DNA of 64,000 nucleotides from Chryseobacterium paridis (GTDB taxonomy: Bacteria > Bacteroidota > Bacteroidia > Flavobacteriales > Weeksellaceae), in NCBI RefSeq assembly GCF_016595215.1, contig NZ_JAENHK010000010.1:1-64000 (forward strand), read 5' to 3'. Every line of letters begins with the position of its first letter. Position 1 is the stretch's first letter. The notes beneath the pieces were generated by a model. That model saw nothing but the letters and a program-made list of their open reading frames with translations, made no database searches and was not told the DNA's origin. This document shows, one piece after another, positions 1 to 8,790 of the stretch. The position numbers and the translations under genes were made by a program.

Positions 1-1959
1 ATTGTTTTTACCCAACATAAAAGACTTGCTACTGATCCTGAGAAAAGGATAACTGAGAATTTTGGGTATGACGCTCAAAACAGGCTGCTGACTCATACCC
101 ATCAGATAGACAATAATCCTGTAGAAGTGTTGACTCAAAATAAATATAACGAACTCTCTCAACTGGAATTTAAGAAAGTAGGAGGAGCGAATGCTGCGGC
201 CCCACTCCAGCAAATTGATTACAAATACAATATCCGGGGCTGGATGACCCAGATCAATGATCCTTCTGCTTTAGGAACAGATTTGTTTGGGTATTCTATT
301 AAGTATAATAATCCCTTAACAGAAAATTGGACTCCAAGGTATAATGGAAATATTTCAGAAATAGATTGGGTTACGAAAAACGATAATGTTGTCAGAAGAT
401 ATGTTTATATGTACGACTCTGTAAACCGTCTTACTGGAGGGTACTATCTGGAACCTAACAATTCCGTTATATGGGCAGGTTATTTCAATGAAAATTACAA
501 CTATGATTTAAATGGAAATATTACTAAATTAACTAGAATGGGGAAATCTCCTACTGCACAAAATACCTCTTTATTAATTGATGATCTAACTTATACATAT
601 ACAGGGAATAGGTTATCTACAGTTGCCGATGCTTCTCAAAATACTTCGGGTTATCCTTATTTCGCAGCACCTAATGTGATAGGTTATGATAATAATGGGA
701 ATATGACTATTCATAAGGATAAAGGCATAAATGAGATCAAATATAACTTTTTAAATCTTCCGAATAAGTATAGTTATTCTTATGGATCCTACTCCTATAA
801 GTATAGAGCCGATGGGGTGAAAATCGAGAAAGAATCATATTATATTATTCCAAATTCAACTTATAAAGTTTCTTATCTGGATGGATTTCAATATTCCGAT
901 TATTCTGACCAAACCTTTGGTTTAGATTTTGTTCCTACATCTGAAGGATATTTTAATTTTAGAAATAATAAGTATATTTACAATTATACAGATCACTTAG
1001 GAAATGTAAGATTAAGTTATCAGAAAGGTACATCAGGAATAGAGGTCATTGAGGAAAATAATTACTATCCTTTTGGGCTAAAACACGAAGGATATAATAG
1101 CCTTCCTGGAAGTTCAGTTTATCAGTATAAGTACAATGGCAAAGAACTGCAGGAGACCGGTATGTATGATTATGGAGCTAGATTTTATATGCCTGACTTA
1201 GGAAGATGGGGTGTGGTCGATCCACTGGCGGAGAAATCTAGAAGGTTTTCACCGTATAATTACGCTTTAGATAACCCATTAATGTTTATTGATCCAGATG
1301 GAATGGAAGCCAAGCATATTGATCCAAGTGCCATTTTTGAGAAAAATAAAGATGGATCATATAAAAATCCCAAGCTAGTTCAATCCTGGAATGCATTTGC
1401 TACTTCCAAAGAAGGGATTGCTTTTTTGAAAGATTATGCTAGTCCTGGCCAAAAAATAGCAGGAGTGGAATATAGTGATAAAGGAGGTAAATATCATAAT
1501 AAAGGTATGGATTTAAGTTTTGATTCTGGCAAATCATTAGCAAATTATAATAAAGGGTCATTTAACAAAGCTGTTGGAATTACCGATAAAATAAGTGAAA
1601 ATGGTAGAATAAACTTTAGAGTAAGTATTGAAGATAGAGCATTCACAGATCAAACTTTAGAAACGTTAACTCATGAATTAGGAATTCATGTTAAATTAGG
1701 ATCCATGGATTACTTTGATAATAAAAAATTTGATTTTTCAAGTGGTTATGAGTCAATTAAAGGAGATGGATATACATCTTCTTATTTGAATAATTACTAT
1801 GGAGAAAGTACATCCAGAAGCACTAATGTTCCAGACCATATGGTTGATAAAAAAACTAATCAAGCTTATAATTTAGGAGCACCTATTTTAAGATCTTTTT
1901 ATCAAAAATTAAATATTAAAAGAACTGATGCACAAATCAAAAATTTATATAATAATTAG
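1..1959 (+). CDS. RHS repeat-associated core protein with C-terminal toxin-like domain (5' end outside window)
   Basis: The frame is open from base 1, so the gene begins upstream; the GTG at 127 is internal. The first 430 or so codons carry YD/RHS-type repeats (GYDAQNRLL, YNYDLNGNI, GYDNNGNM), then the RHS core with DHLGNVRLSY, YDYGARFYMPDLGRW and DPLAEK, ending at IDPDGME near 1308. RHS proteins form a shell that encloses a variable C-terminal toxin, released by cleavage near the core end. Here the tip is about 217 residues (1309-1959) and carries HELGIH at 1672-1689, an HExxxH arrangement that might bind metal. The tip resembles no family I can name. The next gene overlaps by 32 bp and encodes a lipoprotein, the usual place for an immunity gene. 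RHS assignment is firm; toxin activity is inferred. Confidence 0.9.
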   Translation: MVFTQHKRLATDPEKRITENFGYDAQNRLLTHTHQIDNNPVEVLTQNKYNELSQLEFKKVGGANAAAPLQQIDYKYNIRGWMTQINDPSALGTDLFGYSIKYNNPLTENWTPRYNGNISEIDWVTKNDNVVRRYVYMYDSVNRLTGGYYLEPNNSVIWAGYFNENYNYDLNGNITKLTRMGKSPTAQNTSLLIDDLTYTYTGNRLSTVADASQNTSGYPYFAAPNVIGYDNNGNMTIHKDKGINEIKYNFLNLPNKYSYSYGSYSYKYRADGVKIEKESYYIIPNSTYKVSYLDGFQYSDYSDQTFGLDFVPTSEGYFNFRNNKYIYNYTDHLGNVRLSYQKGTSGIEVIEENNYYPFGLKHEGYNSLPGSSVYQYKYNGKELQETGMYDYGARFYMPDLGRWGVVDPLAEKSRRFSPYNYALDNPLMFIDPDGMEAKHIDPSAIFEKNKDGSYKNPKLVQSWNAFATSKEGIAFLKDYASPGQKIAGVEYSDKGGKYHNKGMDLSFDSGKSLANYNKGSFNKAVGITDKISENGRINFRVSIEDRAFTDQTLETLTHELGIHVKLGSMDYFDNKKFDFSSGYESIKGDGYTSSYLNNYYGESTSRSTNVPDHMVDKKTNQAYNLGAPILRSFYQKLNIKRTDAQIKNLYNN

Positions 1960-2641
1960 TATATGTCTTGTTTTTACTGCTTGTAAAGAAAAAGTTAAGA
2001 ATATATCATTAACAGGAATTTTTATTAATAAAAAAGAAAGTGAAAATAAGTATGCTATTTTAATGAATGGTAAATTGATGTTCCCTGTAGATAAAAAATA
2101 TACTGTTAAAAATAGTGATATTACTTTAGGAAGAGATGATTATAAAAGAATTGCTACTGACCATTTAGATAAAAATTTTGATAGTATTGAAGTTTCATAC
2201 AATACAGACAGCTATGAGTCTGTTGGAGTTAAAGAATTCGACGCTAAAATTTATCCAAATTTTATCATTTTTTCTGATGTTGAAAGAAATGTTAGTAAAA
2301 AGGTCGAAATAGATAAAGATTTTGAGAAATGGATTTCTTTTTCGCTAATGAATTCTAGTAGTATAAAGAATATCATAAACAAGAACAATAATAAATTTAT
2401 TACTTGTGTTATTGTTTATAACAAAAACAAAGTCTATACTTTTTACAATAATGATTTTAATAATGTTAAAAATGATATGAATCTATTTATGACATTGATT
2501 TATACCTATATCAATATCAATCGAGAAAGTGGAAAAATTTTATATAATAAAACTTTATATAAAAGTCTTGATTCTTTAAATCAGTTTATAGATAAAAATA
2601 AAATTGGAATAAAAAGAGTACCATTACCGAATACCGAATAA
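1928..2641 (+). CDS. AT-rich lipoprotein, candidate RHS immunity protein
   Basis: A 237-residue protein with a lipoprotein signal (hydrophobic IIISICLVFTAC, lipidated Cys19). It starts at ATG 1928, inside the last 32 bases of the RHS gene, so the two are translationally coupled. I recognise no domain; the rest is Lys/Asn-rich with mixed strand and helix character. Base composition is extreme: 10 G/C in the 60 bases 1981-2040, lower than in the RHS core, as often seen for horizontally swapped toxin tips and immunity genes. A membrane-anchored periplasmic protein directly after a polymorphic toxin fits an immunity role. That role is inferred from position, lipidation and composition only. A terminator follows. 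Confidence 0.75.
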   Translation: MHKSKIYIIISICLVFTACKEKVKNISLTGIFINKKESENKYAILMNGKLMFPVDKKYTVKNSDITLGRDDYKRIATDHLDKNFDSIEVSYNTDSYESVGVKEFDAKIYPNFIIFSDVERNVSKKVEIDKDFEKWISFSLMNSSSIKNIINKNNNKFITCVIVYNKNKVYTFYNNDFNNVKNDMNLFMTLIYTYININRESGKILYNKTLYKSLDSLNQFIDKNKIGIKRVPLPNTE

Positions 2642-2681
2642 ATCTCTCCCTGTTCAATAAAATCACAGATCAAAATGCCCT

Positions 2682-2714
2682 CAATACTGCTTGGATAAAG
2701 CAGTATTGTTTTTT
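2682..2714 (+). terminator. Rho-independent terminator after RHS/immunity pair
   Basis: Perfect 11-bp stem, CAATACTGCTT (2682-2692) with AAGCAGTATTG (2698-2708), followed by a run of T. It closes the RHS/immunity unit. Confidence 0.85.
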
Positions 2715-2869
2715 AGAGTTATCTTTAAAAAGCAACTCCATCGTATAAGCTACAACGTGCCACAGATCAGTGATATATTATAATTTCCTTAAACTGAAAT
2801 TTTGTCTTGTTTTAGTAAGTTAAATTCCAGTAATTTGCACGCTATTAATAATAAGACTAAATAATAATA

Positions 2870-5236
2870 ATGAAATTGAAATTACTGATTTTGATGGTTT
2901 TCTTTTCCACAATGGCACTTGCACAGGAGAAAGAGGGAAATATGGGTTCGGTGACAGGTACTGTAACAACGGCAGACGGAAATAGTGGACAAGGGGTTGA
3001 CGTTAAAATCAAAGAATTAAATATAACGACTACTGCAGGAGCTGATGGTAATTATGAACTGAAAAATCTGCCACCTGGAAAATACACGATCATGATTGCA
3101 AAAGGAAAATCTGATGGCTATTCCCAGGAAATAGAGATCACTCCTGAAAATGAGCATATTCTTTTAAATATACAACTAGATTATTCTTCCCAAAAACTGG
3201 AAGAAGTAATCGTAAGCTCTGGAGGAAACCGCTTCGCTAAAAAAGAAAGTGACGATGTTTCCAAAATGCCTTTGAAGAACATGGAAAACCCGCAGGTATA
3301 TTCTATTGTAAGCAAAGAGCTGATGAAAGAGCAGAATATTACAGATTATAACAGTGCATTTAAAAATATTCCGGGAGCAGGTATTGCAGAAGTGAGAAAT
3401 CAGGGAAGAACAACGAATATGTCACGAGGATTTCCAACACCACAATTGGTGAGGAATGGAGTAGGAAGCTTTACCTATAACACAATCGACCCAGCTAACC
3501 TTGAGCGTATAGAAGTAATCAAAGGACCTTCTGCTACTTTGTTCGGAAGTACAATATCTTCTTTTGGGGGACTGTTTAACAGGGTAACAAAAAAGCCATT
3601 TGATACTTTCAAAGGGGAAATTTCTTATTCGGCTGGAAGCTGGGATCTGAACCGTTTTACGGCGGATATCAACACTCCACTGAATCCCGAGAAAACAATG
3701 TTATTAAGATTTAATACAGCATTCCATAGCGAAAACAGTTTCCAGGATGCAGGATTCAACAGAAGCTTTTTACTGGCTCCAAGTTTTTCTTATGCGGTTA
3801 ATGAGAGGCTAACGTTCTTATTGGATGTAGAATTTGGTATAATGAAGGGAACTTCTCCAACAAGATTAGCTCCATACATCAGCAAAGATCCAACGAAACC
3901 GGCATTGGCAACGAGCATCGAGGATATGAATATTCCTTATACCCGTTCTTTTGCCAATAACACGGTAAATTACAATGGACAGCAGTACAATATTTTTGCC
4001 CAGATGAAGTATAAAATATCTGACACCTGGAATTCACAAACGATTGTTTCCCGTACCAGATCTTCTTCGGAGGGATATGTAGTATCATTATCTGCTTTAT
4101 CAGACACCACATTGAGACAGTCTGTGACCAAGCAGGATTATCCATACTACGGAACTGATATTCAGCAGAATTTTATTGGAGATTTTAAAATTGGCGAGCA
4201 TAGAAACAGAGTGGTTGCAGGGTTGGATTTTTACAGCTTGAAAGCCTACCGAAATGATGCAACAGTGAATATGCCAGCTATCGATTATAGAAATCCCGGA
4301 GCGGCTTACAATAATTTTACAATCTCGAAAATAGAACCGTTATTTAATAACGTGACCTTCAACAATTTTACATCCAATAACGAGCAAACCTATAGTGCGT
4401 ACGTATCTGATGTGTTTAATGTAACGGATAAGTTCATCGCAATGGCAGGAGTGAGATTAGACCGATATTTCAATAAAGGGTCGTATTACCCGGAAAAGGA
4501 CCTTACCGTTGGAGATTATAATCAGACCGCATTTTCTCCGAGATTTGGATTGTTGTACCAGTTAATTGAAAAGAAATTATCATTGTTTACGAATTATATG
4601 AACGGGTTTAATAATGTAGGAGGTTCCGATTTCAACGGAAATCCTTTTAAACCAAGTCAGGCTAATCAGTGGGAAGGTGGAGTGAAATTAGACCTTAATA
4701 AATTCAGTGCTACAGTAAGCTATTATAATATCAGCGTAACCAATATGACAAGACCAGATCTTGATCATACAGAAGGTAGTTTCCTGATCCAGGATGGAAC
4801 TCAATTAAGCAAAGGGTTTGAAGCTGAATTGATTGCTAATCCAGTTCCGGGTCTGAATATCGTAGCAGGTTTCAGTTATAATGATAGTAAATATACGAAA
4901 GCGAGTGCAGATGTTGATGGCTTAAGACCTTCTACAGCAAGTTCTCCAACGATGGCAAACGTTTGGGCAAGTTACCGTTTTATCAATGGACCTTTGAGTG
5001 GTTTAGGTGTAGGAATCGGTGGAATCTATGGAAGCAAATACTATCAGACCAATACGCATACTTTTACATTCAGCATTCCTGAATACACCGTATTGGATGC
5101 TTCTGTTTTTTATGACCGACCTAAATTCAGGATTGGTGTAAAAGTGGATAACTTAACCAATGAAAAATATTGGTCATACCGTCTGGCGGCTCAGAATCCA
5201 ACGAGGGTAACAGGAAGTTTTACGTTTAAATTTTAA
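2870..5236 (+). CDS. TonB-dependent siderophore receptor
   Basis: Outer-membrane receptor of 788 residues, probably for a ferric siderophore. Signal peptide at 1-18 (ends ALAQ), then a carboxypeptidase-regulatory-like domain at about 26-110 (SVTGTVTTADG, YELKNLPPGKYTI) that is typical of Bacteroidota receptors, a TonB-box-like KLEEVIV near 120, a plug domain with IEVIKGPSATLFGS at about 214-228, and a 22-strand barrel ending in GSFTFKF with a terminal Phe. Length is normal. The next gene begins 15 bp downstream and encodes a PepSY-TM protein, a common partner that helps release or reduce iron at the inner membrane. Family is certain; the siderophore cannot be named from sequence. Confidence 0.93.
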   Translation: MKLKLLILMVFFSTMALAQEKEGNMGSVTGTVTTADGNSGQGVDVKIKELNITTTAGADGNYELKNLPPGKYTIMIAKGKSDGYSQEIEITPENEHILLNIQLDYSSQKLEEVIVSSGGNRFAKKESDDVSKMPLKNMENPQVYSIVSKELMKEQNITDYNSAFKNIPGAGIAEVRNQGRTTNMSRGFPTPQLVRNGVGSFTYNTIDPANLERIEVIKGPSATLFGSTISSFGGLFNRVTKKPFDTFKGEISYSAGSWDLNRFTADINTPLNPEKTMLLRFNTAFHSENSFQDAGFNRSFLLAPSFSYAVNERLTFLLDVEFGIMKGTSPTRLAPYISKDPTKPALATSIEDMNIPYTRSFANNTVNYNGQQYNIFAQMKYKISDTWNSQTIVSRTRSSSEGYVVSLSALSDTTLRQSVTKQDYPYYGTDIQQNFIGDFKIGEHRNRVVAGLDFYSLKAYRNDATVNMPAIDYRNPGAAYNNFTISKIEPLFNNVTFNNFTSNNEQTYSAYVSDVFNVTDKFIAMAGVRLDRYFNKGSYYPEKDLTVGDYNQTAFSPRFGLLYQLIEKKLSLFTNYMNGFNNVGGSDFNGNPFKPSQANQWEGGVKLDLNKFSATVSYYNISVTNMTRPDLDHTEGSFLIQDGTQLSKGFEAELIANPVPGLNIVAGFSYNDSKYTKASADVDGLRPSTASSPTMANVWASYRFINGPLSGLGVGIGGIYGSKYYQTNTHTFTFSIPEYTVLDASVFYDRPKFRIGVKVDNLTNEKYWSYRLAAQNPTRVTGSFTFKF

Positions 5237-5250
5237 TCATCAGGGATCCG

Positions 5251-6381
5251 ATGGCAAATAAGAAGTTTAAAAAAGCAATACGACAAATTCATTTGTGGCT
5301 TGGGTTAGTGACCGGAATTATTGTTTTTGTTATTTGCATTACTGGATCCGTGTATGTTTTTGAAGAAGAAATAAGGAATGCGAGTGGCAAGGAATTGATG
5401 CATGTTGAGCCCTCTTCCCAACCTTTTATAGGACTTGAACAGATCATTCTGAATTTTCAGAAGATTGCTCCTAAAGAGAAAATCACTTCAATCAGAATAA
5501 CCGAAAATGAGCCTGGTGCTACCATCCAGATTCTGAACAAAAAGAAGAAAATTTTCTATTTTAATCCTTACACTGGTAGTTTGGTAGGAAAGCAAGGTCG
5601 TGATTGGCTCAATGGAGTGTATGATCTGCATACCTCCCTGATGTTGGGGGAAACAGGTAAAATGATCCAGGGCTGGAGCGTGGTGATCTTTTTACTAATG
5701 TTGGTCACTGGCTTGGTATTGTGGTATCCTGCCCGGATAAAACAAGCAAAGCAAAGTTTAACCATTAAGTGGGAAGCTTCTTTAAAAAGGAAAATCTATG
5801 ATCTTCATAATGTCTTGGGATTCTACGCATCCATCTTTTTGATCATCATTGCCTTGACAGGAACCTATTTTGCTTTTTCAGGGGTCAAAGCTGCTGTGGG
5901 ATTTGTGACCCATTCTAAATTAAATGAGGGCGATAATTCAATGAAATTTGTTGTTGATCCAAAAGCCAACTTAGCAGCAAGATACAATACCATCTATAAA
6001 ACACTAACGAAAACCTATCCCGGTGCTGTTTCTGTAACTTTTTCAATCAGGAAAAAAGATGAAATGCGTGTAAGAATGATCTATCCTTATCAATGGTCGC
6101 GTAAACAGAACACTTTCTTTTTTAATCAAAAAACAGGAGAGCTGTTGCGAGGTAAATTGTATCAAAATAATAATGCTGCAGATACGGTCGAAGCAGCCAA
6201 TTATGATCTCCATACCGGAAAGTTCTTCGGAATTATAGGAAAGATCTTATGGCTTTTGGCTTCATTAGTCGGGGCTTCATTACCTGTAACAGGTTTTATC
6301 ATGTGGTGGAACAAAAGGAAAGCAAAGAAAAAGCCGAAAAAGAAACATCATCATAGAGTGTTGAATAAAAGTAAAGCATAA
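5251..6381 (+). CDS. PepSY-associated transmembrane protein (iron-uptake partner)
   Basis: Inner-membrane protein of 376 residues with four predicted membrane segments: about 16-36 (LGLVTGIIVFVICITGSVYVF), 140-160 (MIQGWSVVIFLLMLVTGLVL), 190-212 (LGFYASIFLIIIALTGTYFAF) and 330-350. PepSY-type periplasmic regions lie between them. The conserved histidine contexts RQIHLWLG, YDLHTSLMLGETG, YDLHNVLGFYAS and YDLHTGKFFG are those of the PiuB/PepSY_TM family, thought to act as ferric-siderophore reductases or in uptake. The C-terminus is a Lys/His-rich cytoplasmic tail. It is transcribed with the receptor 15 bp upstream and ends at a strong terminator. Confidence 0.9.
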   Translation: MANKKFKKAIRQIHLWLGLVTGIIVFVICITGSVYVFEEEIRNASGKELMHVEPSSQPFIGLEQIILNFQKIAPKEKITSIRITENEPGATIQILNKKKKIFYFNPYTGSLVGKQGRDWLNGVYDLHTSLMLGETGKMIQGWSVVIFLLMLVTGLVLWYPARIKQAKQSLTIKWEASLKRKIYDLHNVLGFYASIFLIIIALTGTYFAFSGVKAAVGFVTHSKLNEGDNSMKFVVDPKANLAARYNTIYKTLTKTYPGAVSVTFSIRKKDEMRVRMIYPYQWSRKQNTFFFNQKTGELLRGKLYQNNNAADTVEAANYDLHTGKFFGIIGKILWLLASLVGASLPVTGFIMWWNKRKAKKKPKKKHHHRVLNKSKA

Positions 6382-6384
6382 AGG

Positions 6385-6414
6385 AAACACGATTTCATTG
6401 AAGTCGTGTTTTTT
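6385..6414 (+). terminator. Terminator after siderophore operon
   Basis: Stem AAACACGA (6385-6392) with TCGTGTTT (6404-6411) and trailing T residues, four bases after the PepSY stop codon. It separates this operon from the convergent GLPGLI gene. Confidence 0.8.
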
Positions 6415-6435
6415 AGTAGAATTTTTTGGATATTG

Positions 6436-7266
6436 TTATTTTATAATATCGTAATTCAAAAGATTGTTCGTCTTTTTTATGGCATTTTTGTTATTTTGCT
6501 CCATAATTCTGTAAAACTCGGAACGGGATACTTCTTTACCGTCGATATGAAAAGTTTGTATATTAAGAGCTCGTGGGTCACCTTCATCATGCATTTGTAC
6601 GGAAGGTTTATCATGAAAATTTTTAATGGCGTTTTTCAAGTCCTTTTCAGAAATCTGTAATAGATCTGACTTGAAATAGTAAGGAATTTCACTAATGTCA
6701 AAACGATGCAAAGATTGTATTCCAATGAGATTAAATGAAATACTTTGTTGATCGTCTTCAGCTTTTATGATCAAGCCGGGTAATCCCTGAAATAAGTAAG
6801 GTCCATCCTGTACCGGAATGTCGGTGGTAAACCATACCGTCCATTTTCTTTTATATAAAGTAGTGGTTGCTCTCTGGACAGAATATCCCAGAATATTCTT
6901 TTTCTCAGGAAAAATTTGCCAATCTAATTTTTTATGCAAACTCACGTTGTAATCAACAAGGCAGCTTGTATAGAAATTCATATCAAAACTGGGATATTTT
7001 TTTACGACTACATCCAAAAAGCCTATTTTTTGATAAGGAAAATCTCCCATAGGAGTCTCTTTATTTTTTATTAAAGAATCAAGTACTAAAACTTGAGCTG
7101 CATAAAATTTAGATCCTTCCTTTCCTATATCCAGATTCAAAATCTCTTTTTCTTTATTTTCAAGATGCGTTGAATCCTTTGCAAAAACATACTCATATAC
7201 AAAACGTTTGTTTTGTGATTTAATAAATAAAGAAACAAATAAAAAGAAAAATACTACTTTATACAT
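6436..7266 (-). CDS. GLPGLI family protein
   Basis: Secreted protein of 276 residues with a signal peptide (YKVVFFFLFVSLFIKSQ). It carries the signature GLPGLI within PYLFQGLPGLIIKAED near residue 163, which names a family restricted to Bacteroidota with no established function. The preceding W-F-T-D-I-P segment is also typical of the family. It stands alone, convergent with the siderophore operon and divergent from the phosphodiesterase-SusCD operon. No transporter or kinase is adjacent that would suggest a role. Confidence 0.88.
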   Translation of the reverse strand: MYKVVFFFLFVSLFIKSQNKRFVYEYVFAKDSTHLENKEKEILNLDIGKEGSKFYAAQVLVLDSLIKNKETPMGDFPYQKIGFLDVVVKKYPSFDMNFYTSCLVDYNVSLHKKLDWQIFPEKKNILGYSVQRATTTLYKRKWTVWFTTDIPVQDGPYLFQGLPGLIIKAEDDQQSISFNLIGIQSLHRFDISEIPYYFKSDLLQISEKDLKNAIKNFHDKPSVQMHDEGDPRALNIQTFHIDGKEVSRSEFYRIMEQNNKNAIKKTNNLLNYDIIK

Positions 7267-7524
7267 AATTGAAATTGGACGGATTATAATTCAGTTAATA
7301 TATTGTTTTTTTAAATTAAATAGGGTATAAAGAGGAATAATTTAAAGTTTAATCAAAATATTGTGATGTGTTTTTTCATTATTAATTAATAACAGCTTAT
7401 ATCTGTCTTAAGGTGTATGATGAAGGTGTTTAATGAAAGTTAATATATTATTTAAACTTGTTAATACTTTGTTAAAAGATACTTTCTGTTTTTTATGGAA
7501 TTTTGCCCCAATAAAAAATGTAGC

Positions 7525-8775
7525 ATGAATCTTTTCAAAACTTCCCTATTTCTTGTTCTTTCTTTCACTGGAGTCAATGCTTTTGCACAGAAACATGCTC
7601 CGCAAAAAAAAGTGGTTTTTATCATTGTAGACGGTATCGCTGAAGATATGCTGAGCAAAACTAAAATTCCTAACCTTGATAAAATTAAAAAAGAAGGAGC
7701 ATTACTTAAAGCTTATGTAGGTGGAGAAAAAGGAGGTTACAGTGAAACTCCAACTATTTCGGCAGTAGGATACAACAGCTTACTGACAGGAACATGGGTG
7801 AACAAGCATAATGTTTTTGATAATGATATTAAAGATCCTAACTACAGTTATCCAACCATTTTCAAACTTTTAAAGGATCAGTTTCCCAATAAAAAGACTG
7901 CTGTATTTTCAACGTGGGAGGATAATCGTACAAAGCTGATTGGTGAAAATCTTGAAGCTACAGGGAAAGTAAAAGTAGATTTTGCTTACGATGGAATGGA
8001 AAAAGATACCAAGAATTTCCCACATGATAAGCAAAGGAATTATATCCGTAAAATCGATAGTCTGGTCGCTGGAAAAGCAGCCAGTTATATCGCAGAAAAT
8101 GGGCCGGATCTATCATGGGTATATTTAGAATTTTCTGACGATATGGGGCATGGTTATGGAGATGGTGATATTTTGTATAAAGCAATTTCTTACGAAGATC
8201 AACTGATCGGGAAAGTATATGATGCTGTTAAAAAACGTCAGGAAAAACATGGAGAAGATTGGCTGTTTGTTGTAACCACAGATCATGGGAGAACTGCTGA
8301 CAATGGAAAAGGACATGGCGGACAAAGTGATAGGGAACGAAATACCTGGATCGCAATCAATAAACCCAACCTAAATACATACGCAAAGAACAATCGTGTA
8401 GCAATTACAGATATACTTCCAACGATCACGGATTTTATGAGCCTTAAAGTTCCTGAAAAATTTCAGCAGGAAATCGATGGGATTGATCTGCTTAAAAACA
8501 GAACCGCTTACGATCTGAAAGCCTCTTTGTCAGCTGATAAAACGCTTGAACTTACCTGGAAAACGACAGGTCCTTCCAAGGAACTTGGAGAGGTATATAT
8601 TACGGATACCAATAATTTCAAAACCGGAGGCAAAGACCTCTATCAATTATTGGGGCAGGCTAATCTGGGCAGCGGCAAGTTTACTTCTACAATAAAAATT
8701 AATAATTCCAATATCTATAAGATCGTTCTGAAAACTAAAGAAGGTTTTCTGAATACCTGGATCACAACCAAATAA
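7525..8775 (+). CDS. Secreted alkaline-phosphatase-superfamily phosphodiesterase/nucleotide pyrophosphatase
   Basis: I chose ATG 7525 over the in-frame ATG at 7495 because it places a clean signal peptide at the N-terminus (LFLVLSFTGVNAFAQ), giving 416 residues. The metal-site order of type I phosphodiesterases is visible: IIVDG (Asp36), candidate nucleophile Thr75 or Thr77 in ETPTISAVGYNSLLTG, DDMGHGYG, VTTDHGR and KGHGG. Such enzymes cleave phosphodiesters or phosphomonoesters in the periplasm or at the surface. It is first in an operon with SusC (15 bp gap) and SusD genes, so it probably cleaves the substrate that the pair imports. Substrate (nucleotide, phospholipid head group or other phosphoester) is not readable from sequence. 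Confidence 0.88.
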   Translation: MNLFKTSLFLVLSFTGVNAFAQKHAPQKKVVFIIVDGIAEDMLSKTKIPNLDKIKKEGALLKAYVGGEKGGYSETPTISAVGYNSLLTGTWVNKHNVFDNDIKDPNYSYPTIFKLLKDQFPNKKTAVFSTWEDNRTKLIGENLEATGKVKVDFAYDGMEKDTKNFPHDKQRNYIRKIDSLVAGKAASYIAENGPDLSWVYLEFSDDMGHGYGDGDILYKAISYEDQLIGKVYDAVKKRQEKHGEDWLFVVTTDHGRTADNGKGHGGQSDRERNTWIAINKPNLNTYAKNNRVAITDILPTITDFMSLKVPEKFQQEIDGIDLLKNRTAYDLKASLSADKTLELTWKTTGPSKELGEVYITDTNNFKTGGKDLYQLLGQANLGSGKFTSTIKINNSNIYKIVLKTKEGFLNTWITTK

Positions 8776-8790
8776 ATTAGGAATCTACTT

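Noticed and set aside
1672..1689. HELGIH as a classical HExxH zinc peptidase motif
   Set aside because: The second His is three, not two, residues after HE-x, giving HExxxH. I kept it only as a possible metal site.
2834..2841. GTAATTTG before the siderophore receptor as a -7 element
   Set aside because: It misses the TA of TANNTTTG by position and lacks a convincing TTG partner.
6406..6660. 84-residue plus-strand ORF
   Set aside because: Mostly antisense to the GLPGLI gene and beginning inside a terminator region; not a plausible gene.
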